From Spodoptera frugiperda (lineage: Eukaryota; Arthropoda; Insecta; Lepidoptera; Noctuidae): a stretch of DNA of 64,000 nucleotides. The notes beneath the pieces are model-generated. The model had not been told where the DNA came from. It searched no databases and saw only the letters and a list, made by a program, of their open reading frames with translations. A program made the position numbers and the translations under genes. Positions 63,392 to 64,000 of the stretch are shown one piece after another. Position 1 is the first letter of the stretch. Every line of letters begins with the position of its first letter. The DNA is taken from assembly GCF_023101765.2 (NCBI RefSeq), contig NC_064240.1:6634001-6698000 (forward strand), read 5' to 3'.

Positions 63392-63472
63392 GATAACTGC
63401 CCGATAAATACGTCAAGGGTTAAGGTGTGTCAAGTGCTATTATTAGTTTGTTATCGAGCCCCCCGCGGATAG
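63392..63472 (+). promoter_or_regulatory. Cluster of GATA, T-box-like and NK2-like binding words; possible enhancer
   Basis: Within 81 bp there are GATAA at 63392-63396 and 63403-63407, AGGTGTG (T-box half site) at 63423-63429, TCAAGTG (NK2/Tinman-type site) directly after it at 63430-63436, TTATC (reverse GATA) at 63451-63455 and GATAG at 63468-63472. The segment is also GC-richer than its flanks (atccgggggcatgg just upstream, gagccccccgcgg at the end). GATA, T-box and NK2 sites co-occur in insect cardiac and visceral mesoderm enhancers. The cluster is suggestive only, since such words are short. Confidence 0.2.
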
Positions 63473-64000
63473 AAGAGTATGTAATAAAACGTTATCAGTC
63501 TCGGCCAACAGCATTTTGTTGTTGTTCCGAAATACGCGTTATGTGGACGAGAATCGTACGATACCCCCTTGTTATTAAAATAGGAATTGTTATAAACATA
63601 TTTGTGCCGAGATTGTTGTTAAGTGTCGATAATGTTTTGATTTGAGATAAAATAATGTGATACGTATACATAATAATAACGTTTGTTTTAAATAAGTTAG
63701 ATACGATATTCGTATTTAGGTGTGTGCTTCTAATGCTTTCGCAAATTAAGTTCAACGTATTTTTTCAGGCTGTCAACTAAGTATTAACGTTCTTATTAGA
63801 TTACAATAATTGTGTTATGTATACTTTGAAATTTCAATTTTATGTCGCATTATCGTTTCTTTTACTATCAAAATGTATTTATTATATTTAATTAATACAA
63901 ATATAACACCAGATGCTCATACAATTTTAACACAATATTATTTATTTTGCGCCTAATTATCTTGTTTAATTCTCACAAAGTTTCTTAACACAGCTGTTGG
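63473..64000. other. Non-coding end of the window, nothing recognised
   Basis: Overlapping frames of 72 (plus) and 86 (minus) codons around 63427-63755 are on opposite strands and show no motif. The last 250 bp are AT-rich with no repeat or gene visible. Confidence 0.5.

Noticed and set aside
1..64000. CRISPR arrays, operons, phage or other prokaryotic systems
   Set aside because: No regularly spaced repeats, no dense coding and no ribosome-binding sites. Repeats and composition are those of an insect nuclear genome.
1..64000. Conserved insect microRNAs, snRNAs and 5S rRNA
   Set aside because: I looked by eye for remembered words of let-7, bantam, miR-1, miR-2, miR-8, miR-9, miR-10, miR-124, iab-4, U1, U2, U6 and 5S on the plus strand, less thoroughly on the minus strand, and found none. 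A covariance search would be decisive.

Overview
This window looks like nuclear DNA from a lepidopteran (moth or butterfly), probably from a macroheteroceran or noctuoid-like lineage. The sequence is AT-rich (I estimate about 35% GC), rich in taggtacc/ggtacct words, and carries decayed copies of several dispersed repeats that I recall from lepidopteran introns and intergenic DNA. The species call rests on memory of these repeat families, not on a search.

I find no convincing protein-coding gene, no tRNA, rRNA or snRNA, and no match to an insect microRNA I know. The longest open frame is 126 codons. At about 35% GC roughly 7% of codons are stops, so six frames of 64 kb should hold about 9,000 open runs and about one run of 126 codons or more by chance. 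The observed frames fit that null. The window is therefore best read as a large intron or an intergenic region. A few exon-like or open-frame candidates are listed at low confidence.

Layout. 1-13.6 kb: unique-looking AT-rich DNA with a GC-rich islet near 10.8 kb. 13.68-16.77 kb: a repeat cluster holding a 'family A' repeat copy, a LINE C-terminal scrap, a 20-bp-arm hairpin, and a long composite repeat that begins with the tagctggtgcccgcg word and ends in a (CAGA)n tract. 16.8-22.3 kb: quiet DNA. 22.3-26.2 kb: two copies of a 'family B' repeat around a C-rich 'family C' fragment. 26-44 kb: mostly quiet, with one exon-like segment near 32.9 kb. 44.07-44.65 kb: the longest open frames, on the minus strand. 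47.63-47.70 kb: a GC-rich islet with a palindromic E-box, a CCAAT box and a CRE half site. 48.76-49.99 kb: two foldback structures. 54.17-54.33 and 62.16-62.34 kb: two more family A copies. 59.4-61.35 kb: a local duplication zone. 63.39-63.47 kb: a cluster of GATA, T-box-like and NK2-like words.

No genes working together can be described. The informative content is repeat-derived, plus a modest number of possible regulatory islets and foldbacks. I do not see evidence for a new biological system.
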